From assembly GCF_000204015.1 (NCBI RefSeq), contig NZ_GL883077.1, positions 2,266,099 to 2,298,539 on the forward strand: DNA of 32,441 nucleotides, in the 5' to 3' direction. This document shows positions 1 through 9,270 of this stretch, one piece after another. The position numbers and the translations under genes are program-made. The notes under the pieces are model-generated. The model did no database searches. It saw only the letters and a program-made list of their open reading frames with translations, and was not told the origin of the DNA. The DNA is from Asticcacaulis biprosthecium C19 (GTDB lineage: Bacteria > Pseudomonadota > Alphaproteobacteria > Caulobacterales > Caulobacteraceae). Positions within the stretch are counted from its first letter, which is position 1; each line of letters opens with the position of its first letter.

Positions 1-1
1 T

Positions 2-487
2 ACCCTGGCCGGCGGTCAGGGTAATGATGTCCTTGTGGTCGACGGCGATGACGTTGTGATCGAAGCGGCGAATGGCGGAAATGACTGGGTGTTGGCCGGC
101 CGCAATTACAATCTGGGCGCCGAGGTCGAAAACCTGGCGTTCAGCGGCACCGGCAACTTTGTCGGCAATGGCAACGCTGGTGCCAACATCCTAAGCGGCA
201 ATTCCGGGAACAACACGCTGAATGGCGGAGGTGGCAACGACATCCTGGCTGGCGGGTTGGGGGCTGACATCTTCCTGTTTGGGACCGCTAGTGGCGCCGA
301 CACCATCAACGACTTTAAAGCGGCGCAGAACGACATGATCAATGTCAACGCCTATAGCGGTGGCACTGCCCATGCTGGATGGGTGTCGCAGTCCGGCGCC
401 CATGTGGTCATCACTCTAGGCGACGGCAATACAATCACTGTCAGCAACGCCAGCCAAGCCGATGTCCTCAGCCATATGGTGTGGTAG
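2..487 (+). CDS. RTX calcium-binding protein, C-terminal fragment (5' end outside window)
   Basis: The reading frame is open from the left edge to TAG at 485-487, so only the last ~161 residues are visible. It begins inside an RTX module (GGQGNDVLVVDG), continues with one complete ~81-residue module of the LGA-VEN class (YNLGAEVENLAFSG, GNGNAGANILSGNSGNN) and a nonapeptide stretch (GGGGNDILAGGLGADIF). It ends with the serralysin-like C-terminal domain (DTINDFKAAQNDMINVNAYSGG) and the tail QADVLSHMVW shared with all the other RTX genes here. In RTX proteins the Gly/Asp nonapeptides bind calcium outside the cell and the C-terminus carries the type I export signal; that role is inferred from the family. 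The Met codon at 35 is internal and not a credible start. Confidence 0.9.
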   Translation, partial: TLAGGQGNDVLVVDGDDVVIEAANGGNDWVLAGRNYNLGAEVENLAFSGTGNFVGNGNAGANILSGNSGNNTLNGGGGNDILAGGLGADIFLFGTASGADTINDFKAAQNDMINVNAYSGGTAHAGWVSQSGAHVVITLGDGNTITVSNASQADVLSHMVW

Positions 488-533
488 TGCCTCTGTCCGG
501 CGGCTGGATTTGCAAGTGGTTACTTTTGCGCAG

Positions 534-559
534 CGCTACCTGCCAAGGACGAGGTAGCG
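534..559 (+). terminator. Inverted repeat after first RTX gene, possible terminator
   Basis: CGCTACCT at 534-541 is the exact reverse complement of AGGTAGCG at 552-559, with a 10-base loop, 47 bases after the stop codon. No T-run follows, so it is at best a weak or factor-dependent terminator. The remainder of the 488-678 gap shows nothing else recognisable apart from the ribosome binding site of the next gene. Confidence 0.25.
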
Positions 560-678
560 GGCGCGTTTAAGCAGCCGGAGTAGGGAAATCTGTGCCGCCG
601 GTACAGCCCTATCGACAGGCGCACGGCTGACTGTTACCCATGGGACCAATGCCATGTTGTGCAACCCAGGGGGATCTC

Positions 679-3600
679 ATGACCGATCTGACAACCGTCT
701 TCGCCGTTCCCGTCGGCTCGTTCCGCTTTCACTATGATGCGGCACGGAATGTTTTTTACTTCGCCGACGGCGGGATGTTGAAGAGCTACAATCCACTGAC
801 CCAGACCACGACCACGCTGGTGACTCTGAGCGGTAAGATCGGGGATTTCGGGCTGACGGCGGACGGCAGCCAAATTTTGATCGCCATGGCGGACATCGTC
901 AGGCTTGCTGATGACTCCCAGTCGTACAGCATACTCTATCGCATAGATATGGCGACGGTAAGCGAGCCGGGCACCTATGATGTGGTGCACTTCCAGGCTA
1001 GCTACGTGTCGAGTGCGGCCTACGACCTAGCCATACTGGCTGACAATCAGGTCGTGATGTCGGTCGGTACAGTGAACAACTATATCGACGTCGTCTTTCC
1101 CGCCGATACGAACAGTTTCATTAGCTATGACGGAAACCAACAACTGGGCGGAAGCCATCTCATCCGGTCCGAGAACGGCCGCTATGTCATGGCTCAGGAA
1201 AGCATCTCTTCGGGTGGCGAATTCCAGCTTTACGATTCGCAGACCGACCAGATAATCGCGCGCTCGGGTGCGTTTACCTATAATCGCGGGCGCGGCGATA
1301 TCAGCGAGGCGGCCGGCCTGCTGTTCATGTTCACCTGGCGCGGCCATACCATTCTCGACCTCAATCTGGAGGTCGTCCATGTTATTGAAACGGACGCCTG
1401 GACGCTGGACGGCAAGTTCAATGCCGGGGGGCACCAACTCTTCCTGTGGGACGGTGCAACCGGCCAGATCGAGGTTTACGACACCAGGAGTTGGACGCAG
1501 ATCGGTTCGGCCCAGGCCATGACGACCGGCCTGACATCCTATGAGGAGAGCCTGCCGGAGGGCGGACGTTACCCGGTCGGCATGATGGAGGTGTCGGCCG
1601 ATGGCCGGTTCCTGTTCCTGCAGACCAGGACGGGCTATGAAGTGGTCGATCTGGCCAGCCGGCTGACGACGTCGCAGAGCGGCACGGCCGGCGATGATGC
1701 GCAGTTTGGCACCGCGGGGCAGGATACTATCCAGGGCCTGGGCGGTAACGACACGCTGAACGGCCTGGGCAACAGTGACTCGCTGGACGGCGGTGACGGC
1801 AATGACAGCCTCAGCGGAGGCGAGATCGGCGATACGCTGAACGGCGGCGCCGGAGATGACACCATTTCCGGCGGCTGGAACAGCCTTTTGAATGGTGGCG
1901 CGGGAGATGACAGGCTGGAAAGCACCCTCGGGGCGGACACGATTGACGGGGGCGACGGTGTCGACCTGTTCTATCTTGATATGACGACCGGGGCGTCGGG
2001 GATGTTGTTCGACATGAGCCAGGCCGGCACTGCGGCGGGGACGACCCTGTCGAATGGCGTGAGCGTCAGGAATGTCGAAAAGGTCCTGGTCTGGGGCGCG
2101 AGCCAGAACGATACCTTTGTGGGAAGCTCTGGAGGAGACACCTTTTTTGGAGGCGCCGGAAACGATTCCTATACAGGTGGCGCGGGGACGAATTCCTTCA
2201 GCGGTGGTGAGGGAAATGACTGGGGCAATGCCGGCACAGGTACATCTGCGCAGATGGGCGGTGGCGGCGGCAATGACACTCTGACGGGTGGCGCAGGTGC
2301 CGATACCGTGGCGGGCGGAAACGACAATGATCTGCTGTCGGGCGCTGACGGTGCCGATACCCTGCAAGGCGGTGATGGAACCGACACCGTCACGGGGGGC
2401 GCCGGTAACGATGTGGTTTGGGGGGATAGCGGCAACGATCTGCTGGTCGGCGGTGTTGGCAATGACACAATCGTGGGATCTGTAGGGAATGACACGGCCT
2501 CCTACGCCGATGCGGCGTCGGGGGTAAGTGTCGATCTGTCACTGTTTGATACGCAGAATACGCTTGGCGCCGGCGAGGACAGATTGTCGAGCGTTGAAAA
2601 CCTCATCGGGTCGTTCACAACGGATGCTTTGACCGGTGATGATGGTGCCAACCAACTGAACGGAGAGGGGGGCAACGACTATCTGGTCGGCCGAGACGGC
2701 AGGGATACGCTGTACGGTGGCGCCGGAGGTGATGACCTGCGTGCCGGCGCGGGCGATGACATGGTCTTCGGTGATGACGGCGAGGATCTCATCTTCGGCC
2801 AGGATGGCGAAGATGTGCTGTCGGGCGGCGCCGACGCTGACAGGCTATTGGGCGGCGCGGGCAACGACCTGCTGAACGGCAACGAAGGCGGGGATATCCT
2901 GACCGGCGGCAGTGGCAACGACACGCTGGTGACCAGTGACGGCGACGACACGCTGGAAGGCGGGGACGACAACGATCTGCTGACGGACACGATCGGCAGG
3001 GGGTACATGTCGGGCGAGACCGGTAATGACACCCTGGTTGCCGGCGACGCCAATGACGTGCTCAGCGGCGGTTTCGGCAACGACAGCCTGGATGCCGGCG
3101 GTGGCAACGACACCCTCTACGGTGGCGACCAGATCAATGATGATGGTGTTGACACCGTCTTGGGTGGCGCCGGGAATGATGAGATCCACACGCATGGTGG
3201 TGATGCCATCGATGGCGGCGAGGGATCGGACATTTTGTATGTCCACGGTTTTGAGTCGACAGCTGCCATCAGTATCAATGCAGGCGCCGGCGGTAATGTT
3301 GCGGGCATTGAAGCCATCAGCTTCCAGGGCGGCGGTTTTGCTGACACCCTGATCGGTAGTGAAGGCGGCGACACCTTCGTTGGCGGTGACCGGGCTGACA
3401 CGGCCCTGGGCGGCGCCGGCGCGGATATCCTGCACGGGGAGGCCGGCGACGATGGCATGGATGGCGGCGGCGACAATGACATCCTGAGCGGCGGGGACGG
3501 AAAAGACAATCTGTCGGGCGGAGCGGGGGATGATACCCTGGCCGGCGGAGCCGGGGATGACATCTACTGGGTCGATGCGATCGGGGATGTGGTTATTGAA

Positions 3601-3783
3601 GCGGCGGGGCAAGGCGACGATATCGTCAATACGACCGTCAGCCTCATCCTGGCAGACGGGGTGGAGCGGTTGAGACTGGGGGGAACGATAATATCAACGC
3701 CACGGGTAATCCCGGCGACAACTATCTGGGTGGTAACGCCGGAAACAACATCCTGGACGGTGGCGCCGGCAGTGATACCCTGA
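679..3783 (+). CDS. Beta-propeller/RTX protein, 5' part ending at a frameshift
   Basis: The chosen start is ATG 679 (MTDLTTVFAVPVG), preceded by AGGGGGA with good spacing; an in-frame ATG at 640 lacks such a site. Residues 1 to about 330 form a WD40/YVTN-like propeller: repeated short beta units such as FHYDAARNVFYFADGG, YDLAILADNQVVMSVG and MMEVSADGRFLFLQ. From about residue 335 onward the protein is classical RTX nonapeptides (GGNDTL, GGAGDD) with interspersed globular blocks such as YADAASGVSVDLSL. The frame breaks at the G-run 3678-3683. After it, translation runs out of RTX sequence (TIISTPRVIPATT) and stops at 3781-3783, while perfect RTX sequence continues in the neighbouring frame. 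A propeller fused to RTX repeats suggests a secreted binding or adhesion protein; the substrate is unknown. Confidence 0.85.
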   Translation: MTDLTTVFAVPVGSFRFHYDAARNVFYFADGGMLKSYNPLTQTTTTLVTLSGKIGDFGLTADGSQILIAMADIVRLADDSQSYSILYRIDMATVSEPGTYDVVHFQASYVSSAAYDLAILADNQVVMSVGTVNNYIDVVFPADTNSFISYDGNQQLGGSHLIRSENGRYVMAQESISSGGEFQLYDSQTDQIIARSGAFTYNRGRGDISEAAGLLFMFTWRGHTILDLNLEVVHVIETDAWTLDGKFNAGGHQLFLWDGATGQIEVYDTRSWTQIGSAQAMTTGLTSYEESLPEGGRYPVGMMEVSADGRFLFLQTRTGYEVVDLASRLTTSQSGTAGDDAQFGTAGQDTIQGLGGNDTLNGLGNSDSLDGGDGNDSLSGGEIGDTLNGGAGDDTISGGWNSLLNGGAGDDRLESTLGADTIDGGDGVDLFYLDMTTGASGMLFDMSQAGTAAGTTLSNGVSVRNVEKVLVWGASQNDTFVGSSGGDTFFGGAGNDSYTGGAGTNSFSGGEGNDWGNAGTGTSAQMGGGGGNDTLTGGAGADTVAGGNDNDLLSGADGADTLQGGDGTDTVTGGAGNDVVWGDSGNDLLVGGVGNDTIVGSVGNDTASYADAASGVSVDLSLFDTQNTLGAGEDRLSSVENLIGSFTTDALTGDDGANQLNGEGGNDYLVGRDGRDTLYGGAGGDDLRAGAGDDMVFGDDGEDLIFGQDGEDVLSGGADADRLLGGAGNDLLNGNEGGDILTGGSGNDTLVTSDGDDTLEGGDDNDLLTDTIGRGYMSGETGNDTLVAGDANDVLSGGFGNDSLDAGGGNDTLYGGDQINDDGVDTVLGGAGNDEIHTHGGDAIDGGEGSDILYVHGFESTAAISINAGAGGNVAGIEAISFQGGGFADTLIGSEGGDTFVGGDRADTALGGAGADILHGEAGDDGMDGGGDNDILSGGDGKDNLSGGAGDDTLAGGAGDDIYWVDAIGDVVIEAAGQGDDIVNTTVSLILADGVERLRLGGTIISTPRVIPATTIWVVTPETTSWTVAPAVIP

Positions 3784-5513
3784 TTGGGCTGTCGGGCGAC
3801 GACACCTACATAGTCGAGGCCGTCGGCGACCGGGTATTGGAGAATGCGGAGGCGGGTACCGACCTGATTCTGGCTTCAGTGAGCTACAATCTGGGCGCAG
3901 ATATTGAGAACCTGACCTTTACGGGTACGGGCAATCTCACCGGCAATGGCAATAACATGGCCAATGTTTTGACCGGTAACTCGGGTAACAACTGGCTGGA
4001 AGGTGCGGCGGGTGTCGATACCCTGATCGGCGGACTTGGCAATGACACCTTCGTGGTCGATAACGAAGATAGCGTCGTGGAAAACGCCGGCGAAGGCAAT
4101 GACTGGGTTCTGGCCGCGCGCAGCTATACCCTGGGCGCAAACCTCGAACACCTTGCATTGTCAGGCAGCGGCAACTTCACCGCAACCGGCAATAGCCTGG
4201 CCAACCGCATCGGCGGTAATTCCGGCAACAACTGGATCGACGGCCTGGGCGGCAACGACACCCTGGCGGGCGGACTGGGCAACGATACCTATGTCGTTGA
4301 CGTGGGGGGCGACGCGGTTACGGAAGCTGCGGGCGACGGCACAGATATGGTGCAGGCTTCGCTGACCTATGGGCTCGGCGCCAATCTGGAGAACCTTGTC
4401 CTGACGGGCGCCGGCAATATCAATGGTACGGGCAATGACCTTAACAACATTCTGACAGGCAATGCCGGCAACAATGCGCTGGATGGTGGCGCCGGTGCGG
4501 ACCGCATGGTCGGCGGGCTGGGCAACGACACCTATTATGTCGACAATGTCGCCGACAGCGTCGGCGAGAACCACCTGGAAGGCGCCGACACCATCATCTC
4601 GTCGGTCAGCTATTCGCTGAACGGCCGGGCGGTTGAAGTGCTGACCCTGACGGGAACGGGCAACCTGACCGGTGTCGGCAATTCGCTGAACAACATCATG
4701 ACCGGCAATGACGGCAAGAACACGCTGGAAGGTGCGGCTGGCAACGATGTGCTGGATGGCGGGGCTGGCGCGGATCGTCTTTTGGGCGGGCTGGGCGACG
4801 ATACCTACTATGTCGACAATATCGCCGACAGCGTCGGTGAAAACCATCTCGAGGGTACCGACACCATCATTTCGTCGGTGAACTATTCGCTGAACGGCCG
4901 TGCGGTGGAGGTGCTGACCCTGACTGGAGGCGGCAACCTGAACGGCACCGGCAATTCGCTGAATAACACGCTGACGGGCAATGCCGGCAACAATGTGCTG
5001 GACGGCGGCGCTGGTGTGGACAAGCTGGTCGGCGGATTGGGTGACGACACCTATTACGTCGACAACACCGGGGACAACGTGCAGGAACTGCACCTTCAGG
5101 GCACGGATACAGTGTTCAGTTCGGTGACCTATTCGCTGTTGGGTCGGGCGGTTGAAGTCCTGAACCTGACGGGTTCCGGCAACATCAACGCCACCGGCAA
5201 TTCCCTGAACAACGCCCTGATGGGCAACAGCGGCAATAACCGGCTGGATGGTGGTGTGGGCAACGATACCCTGACGGGAGGGCTGGGCTCGGATGTGTTC
5301 GTGTTCTTGAACGGCACCTGGAAGGATACGGTCACCGATTTCAGCGCGGCGCAGAACGACAGCATCGATCTCCATGCCATAACCAATGGCGTGGCCAACA
5401 ACGGCATGGTCACGCAGGTGGGGGGCAATGTCCTGATCAATCTGGGCGGCGGCAATACAATCACGGTGCTGGGGGCGACCCAAGCCGATGTGCTTAGCCA
5501 TATGGTATGGTAA
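3684..5513 (+). pseudogene. 3' part of the same beta-propeller/RTX gene, in the shifted frame
   Basis: From AAC at 3684 the frame reads NDNINATGN, GGNAGNNILDGGAGSDTLIG and on through eight ~81-residue modules to the C-terminal domain and tail QADVLSHMVW (TAA 5511-5513). There is no convincing start codon or ribosome binding site near 3684; the first in-frame ATG (3837) lies mid-module. This is therefore the continuation of the gene that starts at 679, which would encode about 1611 residues if one G were added to the run at 3678-3683. Modules change from the LGA-VEN class (first three) to the SL-GR class (SYSLNGRAVEV, TYSLLGRAVEV). If the indel is real, the upstream product loses its export tail. 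If it is a sequencing error, the two parts are one intact gene. Confidence 0.8.
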
Positions 5514-5517
5514 GTAT

Positions 5518-5550
5518 GAGCGCCGATCTAATTTCATCGGATCGGCGCTC
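5518..5550 (+). terminator. Rho-independent-like terminator of the split RTX gene
   Basis: GAGCGCCGATC (5518-5528) is perfectly complementary to GATCGGCGCTC (5540-5550), giving an 11-bp GC-rich stem with an 11-base loop, four bases after the stop codon. The following bases (TAAGTCTTTGTT) are only moderately T-rich. Confidence 0.65.
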
Positions 5551-6147
5551 TAAGTCTTTGTTATGACGAGCATCTTAACCCGAAAAGTACACCAAACGTT
5601 TCGGGATGTCTCGAAGGCGTCATTGGCGAATATCTACTATGGTGGCGACGAGTGCAAATGTGTCCCGGCGTTGCGCCCAGGGCACAGCGGCAAAATTTCA
5701 GGAAAAATCGTATCTGATCGACGGTAAATCGATGCCGGTCGTCAATTTAGGGGATGACGCTTCAGCAATACTCGGGGTAGCATTATAAGGATTTATTGGG
5801 GAATCGGTGACTTGACGGGGAAGGGCGGAGGTCGAGGGGCGCAAGCTATCGAATGGCTTAAATTTCGAAATTTTCGATGTGTAAATTTGCCATCTATCAT
5901 GGTTAATTGAGCCTTTTCGGTCGATCACATGTAAATCGCGTTCAAATTGGTGTGTTGCGATCAGAAATTTGTATATTCAATATTTTGGTTTGACGTTCTT
6001 CTTGTGGAAGCCGTTTTCTATTTATGAGTTATTTCAAATTTCGTTGAAATTTAGTTTAATCGTGTAATCAATAGTTTTGTTGTCTCTGTATGTTCGTTCC
6101 GGTCCTAATCTCTGCGCACTTTGCGCCATCCTATTTGAGGTTTTCTG
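5551..6147. promoter_or_regulatory. AT-rich upstream region of the giant RTX gene
   Basis: This ~600-base gap has no gene I can support. A 60-codon ORF at 5606-5788 has no ribosome binding site and no recognisable features. From about 5850 the composition turns clearly AT-rich compared with the rest of the window. It contains AAATTTC half-sites in opposing pairs: the palindrome AAATTTCGAAATTT (5860-5873), and AAATTTC-GTT-GAAATTT (6036-6052). Single GAAATTT and AAATTTG copies lie nearby. I see no convincing -35/-10 pair, although a TTGACG lies at 5990-5995. The giant gene starts at ATG 6148 after a TTGAGG ribosome-binding-like stretch. AT-rich DNA with repeated half-sites suggests regulated expression (a specific regulator or a nucleoid silencer), but this is inference. 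Confidence 0.5.
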
Positions 6148-9100
6148 ATGGTTACTGTTACACAAGATAATTCAGCACAAACCGGTGGCGTCACCAGCTA
6201 CATCTATAGTTCTGGGACGACTTTTTACGGTTATCTGTATAATCAGGATTCCTCTTACCTTTACTTCGATAATGCAAATATTCTCAACTATACAATGGGG
6301 TCCGGTAACGATGTCCTGACTGTTCAGGGGCAGCCTCTGTCCACTCCAGGCAACAAGCTCAACCTCAACGGTGGCGCCGGGATGGATGTCCTAAATGGCG
6401 ATTTCTCGAACCTGACCACGGTTATGACTCTGACCAACAGTTCGTTGACCTCGAGTACGCTTTTGACCGCGACGAATTTCGAGCGATATTCTCTAACTCT
6501 GGGCTCTGCCGCAGACAGCGTCACCCTGACAAATCGTTTAGCCGGCGAGTATCTCGATGGTGGCGCTGGAAAGGACAGCCTCAATGTCGACAACTCCGTT
6601 CAGTCGGCAGCCGTCAACAGTTCCATTTCCGACGGCGGTGATGGTACTTTTACCGGATATTTCTACAATTCCAGCAACGAATATCTCAATTTTAACCGCT
6701 TCGAGACCCTTACCTACAAGATGGGGACCGGCAGTGATGTCCTCAATATTGGTGGTGGCGCCTTGGCCACGGTTGGCAACAGCATCACAGTCGACGCCGG
6801 TGCGGGGGCTGGCATCGACACGCTGAGCGCCGACTTGTCGGCAGTGACCGCAAATCTTACCATGACCAATGCCGCGTTTTCGGGCACGGGCGTTAGCCTG
6901 GCCAAGTTCGAGATTTACAGTGTCACCTTTGGCAGTGGTAATGACGCCTCCACTCTGAGCAACCGCTCTGCCAACGAGGTTTTGAGCACGGGTAGTGGTA
7001 AGGATACGGTGACGATCGACAATTCGACGCAGACCGTCGGGGTCTCCAGTTCGATTTCCGATGGCGGAAGTGGCACATTCAGTTCTTCGCTGTATAATCG
7101 GGCGGGCAACTATACCTATGTCTACGGCAACGAAGTCCTGACCTACAAGATGGGCAAGGGCGACGATACCGTGTCAATTAATGCAGGAGCCCTAGCAACC
7201 GCGGGAAACAGCCTGACAGTCGATGGTAATCTCGGCACGGATACGCTGTCGAGCGCTGATCTGTCGGCAGTTACCGCCAATCTGACCATGACAAACAGTT
7301 CAATTTCAGGAACCGGCGTCGAAATTTCAAACTTTGAAGTGTACTCTTCTGTAAGCTTGGGCAGCGGCAGTGACAGCGTGACCCTGTCTGGGGCGGTAAG
7401 TGTGGGAAGTATTGCTTTTGGAGAGGGCGACGACGTTGCCCATCTTACCGATAGAACGACTTACGAAACCCTTGACGGCGATACTGGGGTGGATTCCATG
7501 ACAGTAGACAATTCTGTCCAGTCCGTCGGTGTTTCCAGTACAATCTCGAATCATGACGGCAGCAGCTTCTCAGGATATTTATATAACAGCGGCGGCGCCT
7601 ATACTTATTACGATGCTTTTGAAAATCTGACCTACTTGATGGGGACCGGTGACGACAGCCTCTCGGTTAACGGTATCCCCCTCACCGTGGCAGGGACCAG
7701 TCTGACGCTTGACGGCGGAGCAGGGACGGATACCCTTTCGGCAGACCTGTCAACGGTCACTGTCGACCTGACAATGACCAACAGTTCGATCACCGGGATA
7801 GCCCTTAACATTTCGAGTTTCGAAACGTATGGCACTCTCTATTTCGGCAGCGGCACGGATAGTATCGCCTTAACTGGGACATTTGGCTTGGGTAGCGCTG
7901 ATCTGGGCGCAGGTGACGACGGTGCAGAACTGGGCGACCGTAAAACCAATGAATCCCTCTCGGGCGGCATCGGCATTGATGATCTGATGGTCGACAATTC
8001 TGTTCAGTCCGTCGGTGTTTCCAGCACGATTTCGAACTATGATGGCAACAGCTTCTCGGGATACCTTTACAACGGCAGCGGCGCCTATACGTATTTTTAT
8101 AGCTTTGAGACCCTAACCTACGCAATGGGGACCGGCGACGACAATCTCGTTGTTAACGGCATCCCGCTGACCGTGGCGGGGACGGGTCTAACGCTTGATG
8201 GCGGGGCGGGGACCGACACATTGTCTGCAGATATGTCGACGGCGGTCGATGATATCGCCGTTACGGGAGCGTCAATATCCGGCGTCTCCCTCAGCATCGC
8301 GGGCTTTGAAGCTTATGGAAGTTTGAGCCTGGGTAGTGGTGACGACAGTGTGGACCTGTCTGGAGCCGTGACTGCAACCAGCATCGATCTGGCCGCGGGC
8401 GACGACACCGTCGATCTCAGCGACCGCGTCATCAGCGAAAGTGTCCATGGCGGGACGGGCACAGATGCATTGACCGTCGACAATTCCACTCAGACGACCG
8501 GCGTCAGCGGCAACCTCGCCAATTATGACGGCAGCAGTTTCTACGGTTATCTCTATAACGCCAGCGGCGCCTATACGTATTTCACTGCATTCGAAAACCT
8601 TACCTATTTGATGGGGACAGGCGACGATAGTCTTTCGGTCACCGGCATCCCTCTCACAGTCGCAGGGACCAGTCTGACGCTGGATGGCGGCTCGGGGACG
8701 GACTCGTTGTCAGCCGACCTCGCCGCAATCACCGTCGATGTAACGGTCACCAATACTTCGATTGTCGGCATTGACCTCGACATCGCCAATTTCGAAACCT
8801 ACGCCAGTCTCGGTCTGGGTAGCGGCGATGATACCGTCACCCTGAGTGATCGAACGGCTTACGAAAACCTGGGGGGGGGGGACGGTACCGACAGCCTGAC
8901 GATTGACAATTCGACTCAGACCACGGGCGTGTCTGTTACGCTAAGCAACTATGACAATAGTAGTTTCTTTGGCTATGTTTACAACGGCAGCGGTACCTAT
9001 TCCTACGTGACGGATTTCGAGAACGTAACCTATTTTATGGGGACGGGCGACGACAACCTTTCCATTGATGGCCATCCCCTGAGTGCACCAGCGACCCGTA

Positions 9101-9270
9101 TTGTTGTTGATGGGGGGCTCGGAAACGACGCAGTCAGCGTCAGTCTCACATCTTTGGGCAGTACGACGATTACGGCCGTCGGCACGGTCCTGACCTTTGG
9201 CGACAATTCGATTGGCCATTTCGAACAGGTTACCCTTAACCTCGGCAACGGCAGCAACGATGTTACGACC
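6148..9270 (+). repeat. Seven-copy 142-163-residue VDNS/GYLYN protein repeat
   Basis: Repeat units begin at residues ~4, 147, 290, 453, 615, 777 and 919 of the giant protein (nucleotides ~6157, 6586, 7015, 7504, 7990, 8476, 8902). Units 1, 2 and 6 are about 142-143 residues; units 3, 4 and 5 are about 162-163. The extra 20 residues are a second copy of the LGSGDDSV-LSG segment (for example SIAFGEGDDVAHLTDR after SLGSGSDSVTLSG). Units 4 and 5 are the most alike (VDNSVQSVGVSSTISN in both), so they probably arose by recent duplication. The units are richer in Ser, Thr and Tyr than the RTX array and have only one or two Gly-Asp turns each. Confidence 0.85.

Noticed and set aside
640-678. Upstream start of the propeller/RTX gene at ATG 640
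   Set aside because: ATG 679 has a strong AGGGGGA ribosome binding site; the extra 13 residues (MGPMPCCATQG…) look non-coding.
1027-2367. Long - strand ORFs opposite RTX genes (446 codons here, 693 codons at 27535-29616, 458 at 4161-5537, 365 at 9544-10641)
   Set aside because: They arise because the GC-rich RTX codons (GGC, GAC, AAC) rarely give stops on the other strand. They lack ribosome binding sites, show only reflected low-complexity repeats, and the + strand frames encode clear RTX domains.
5606-5788. A 60-codon + strand ORF (MSRRRHWRIS…)
   Set aside because: There is no ribosome binding site, no known motif, and a competing - strand ORF covers the same DNA; not enough to call a gene.
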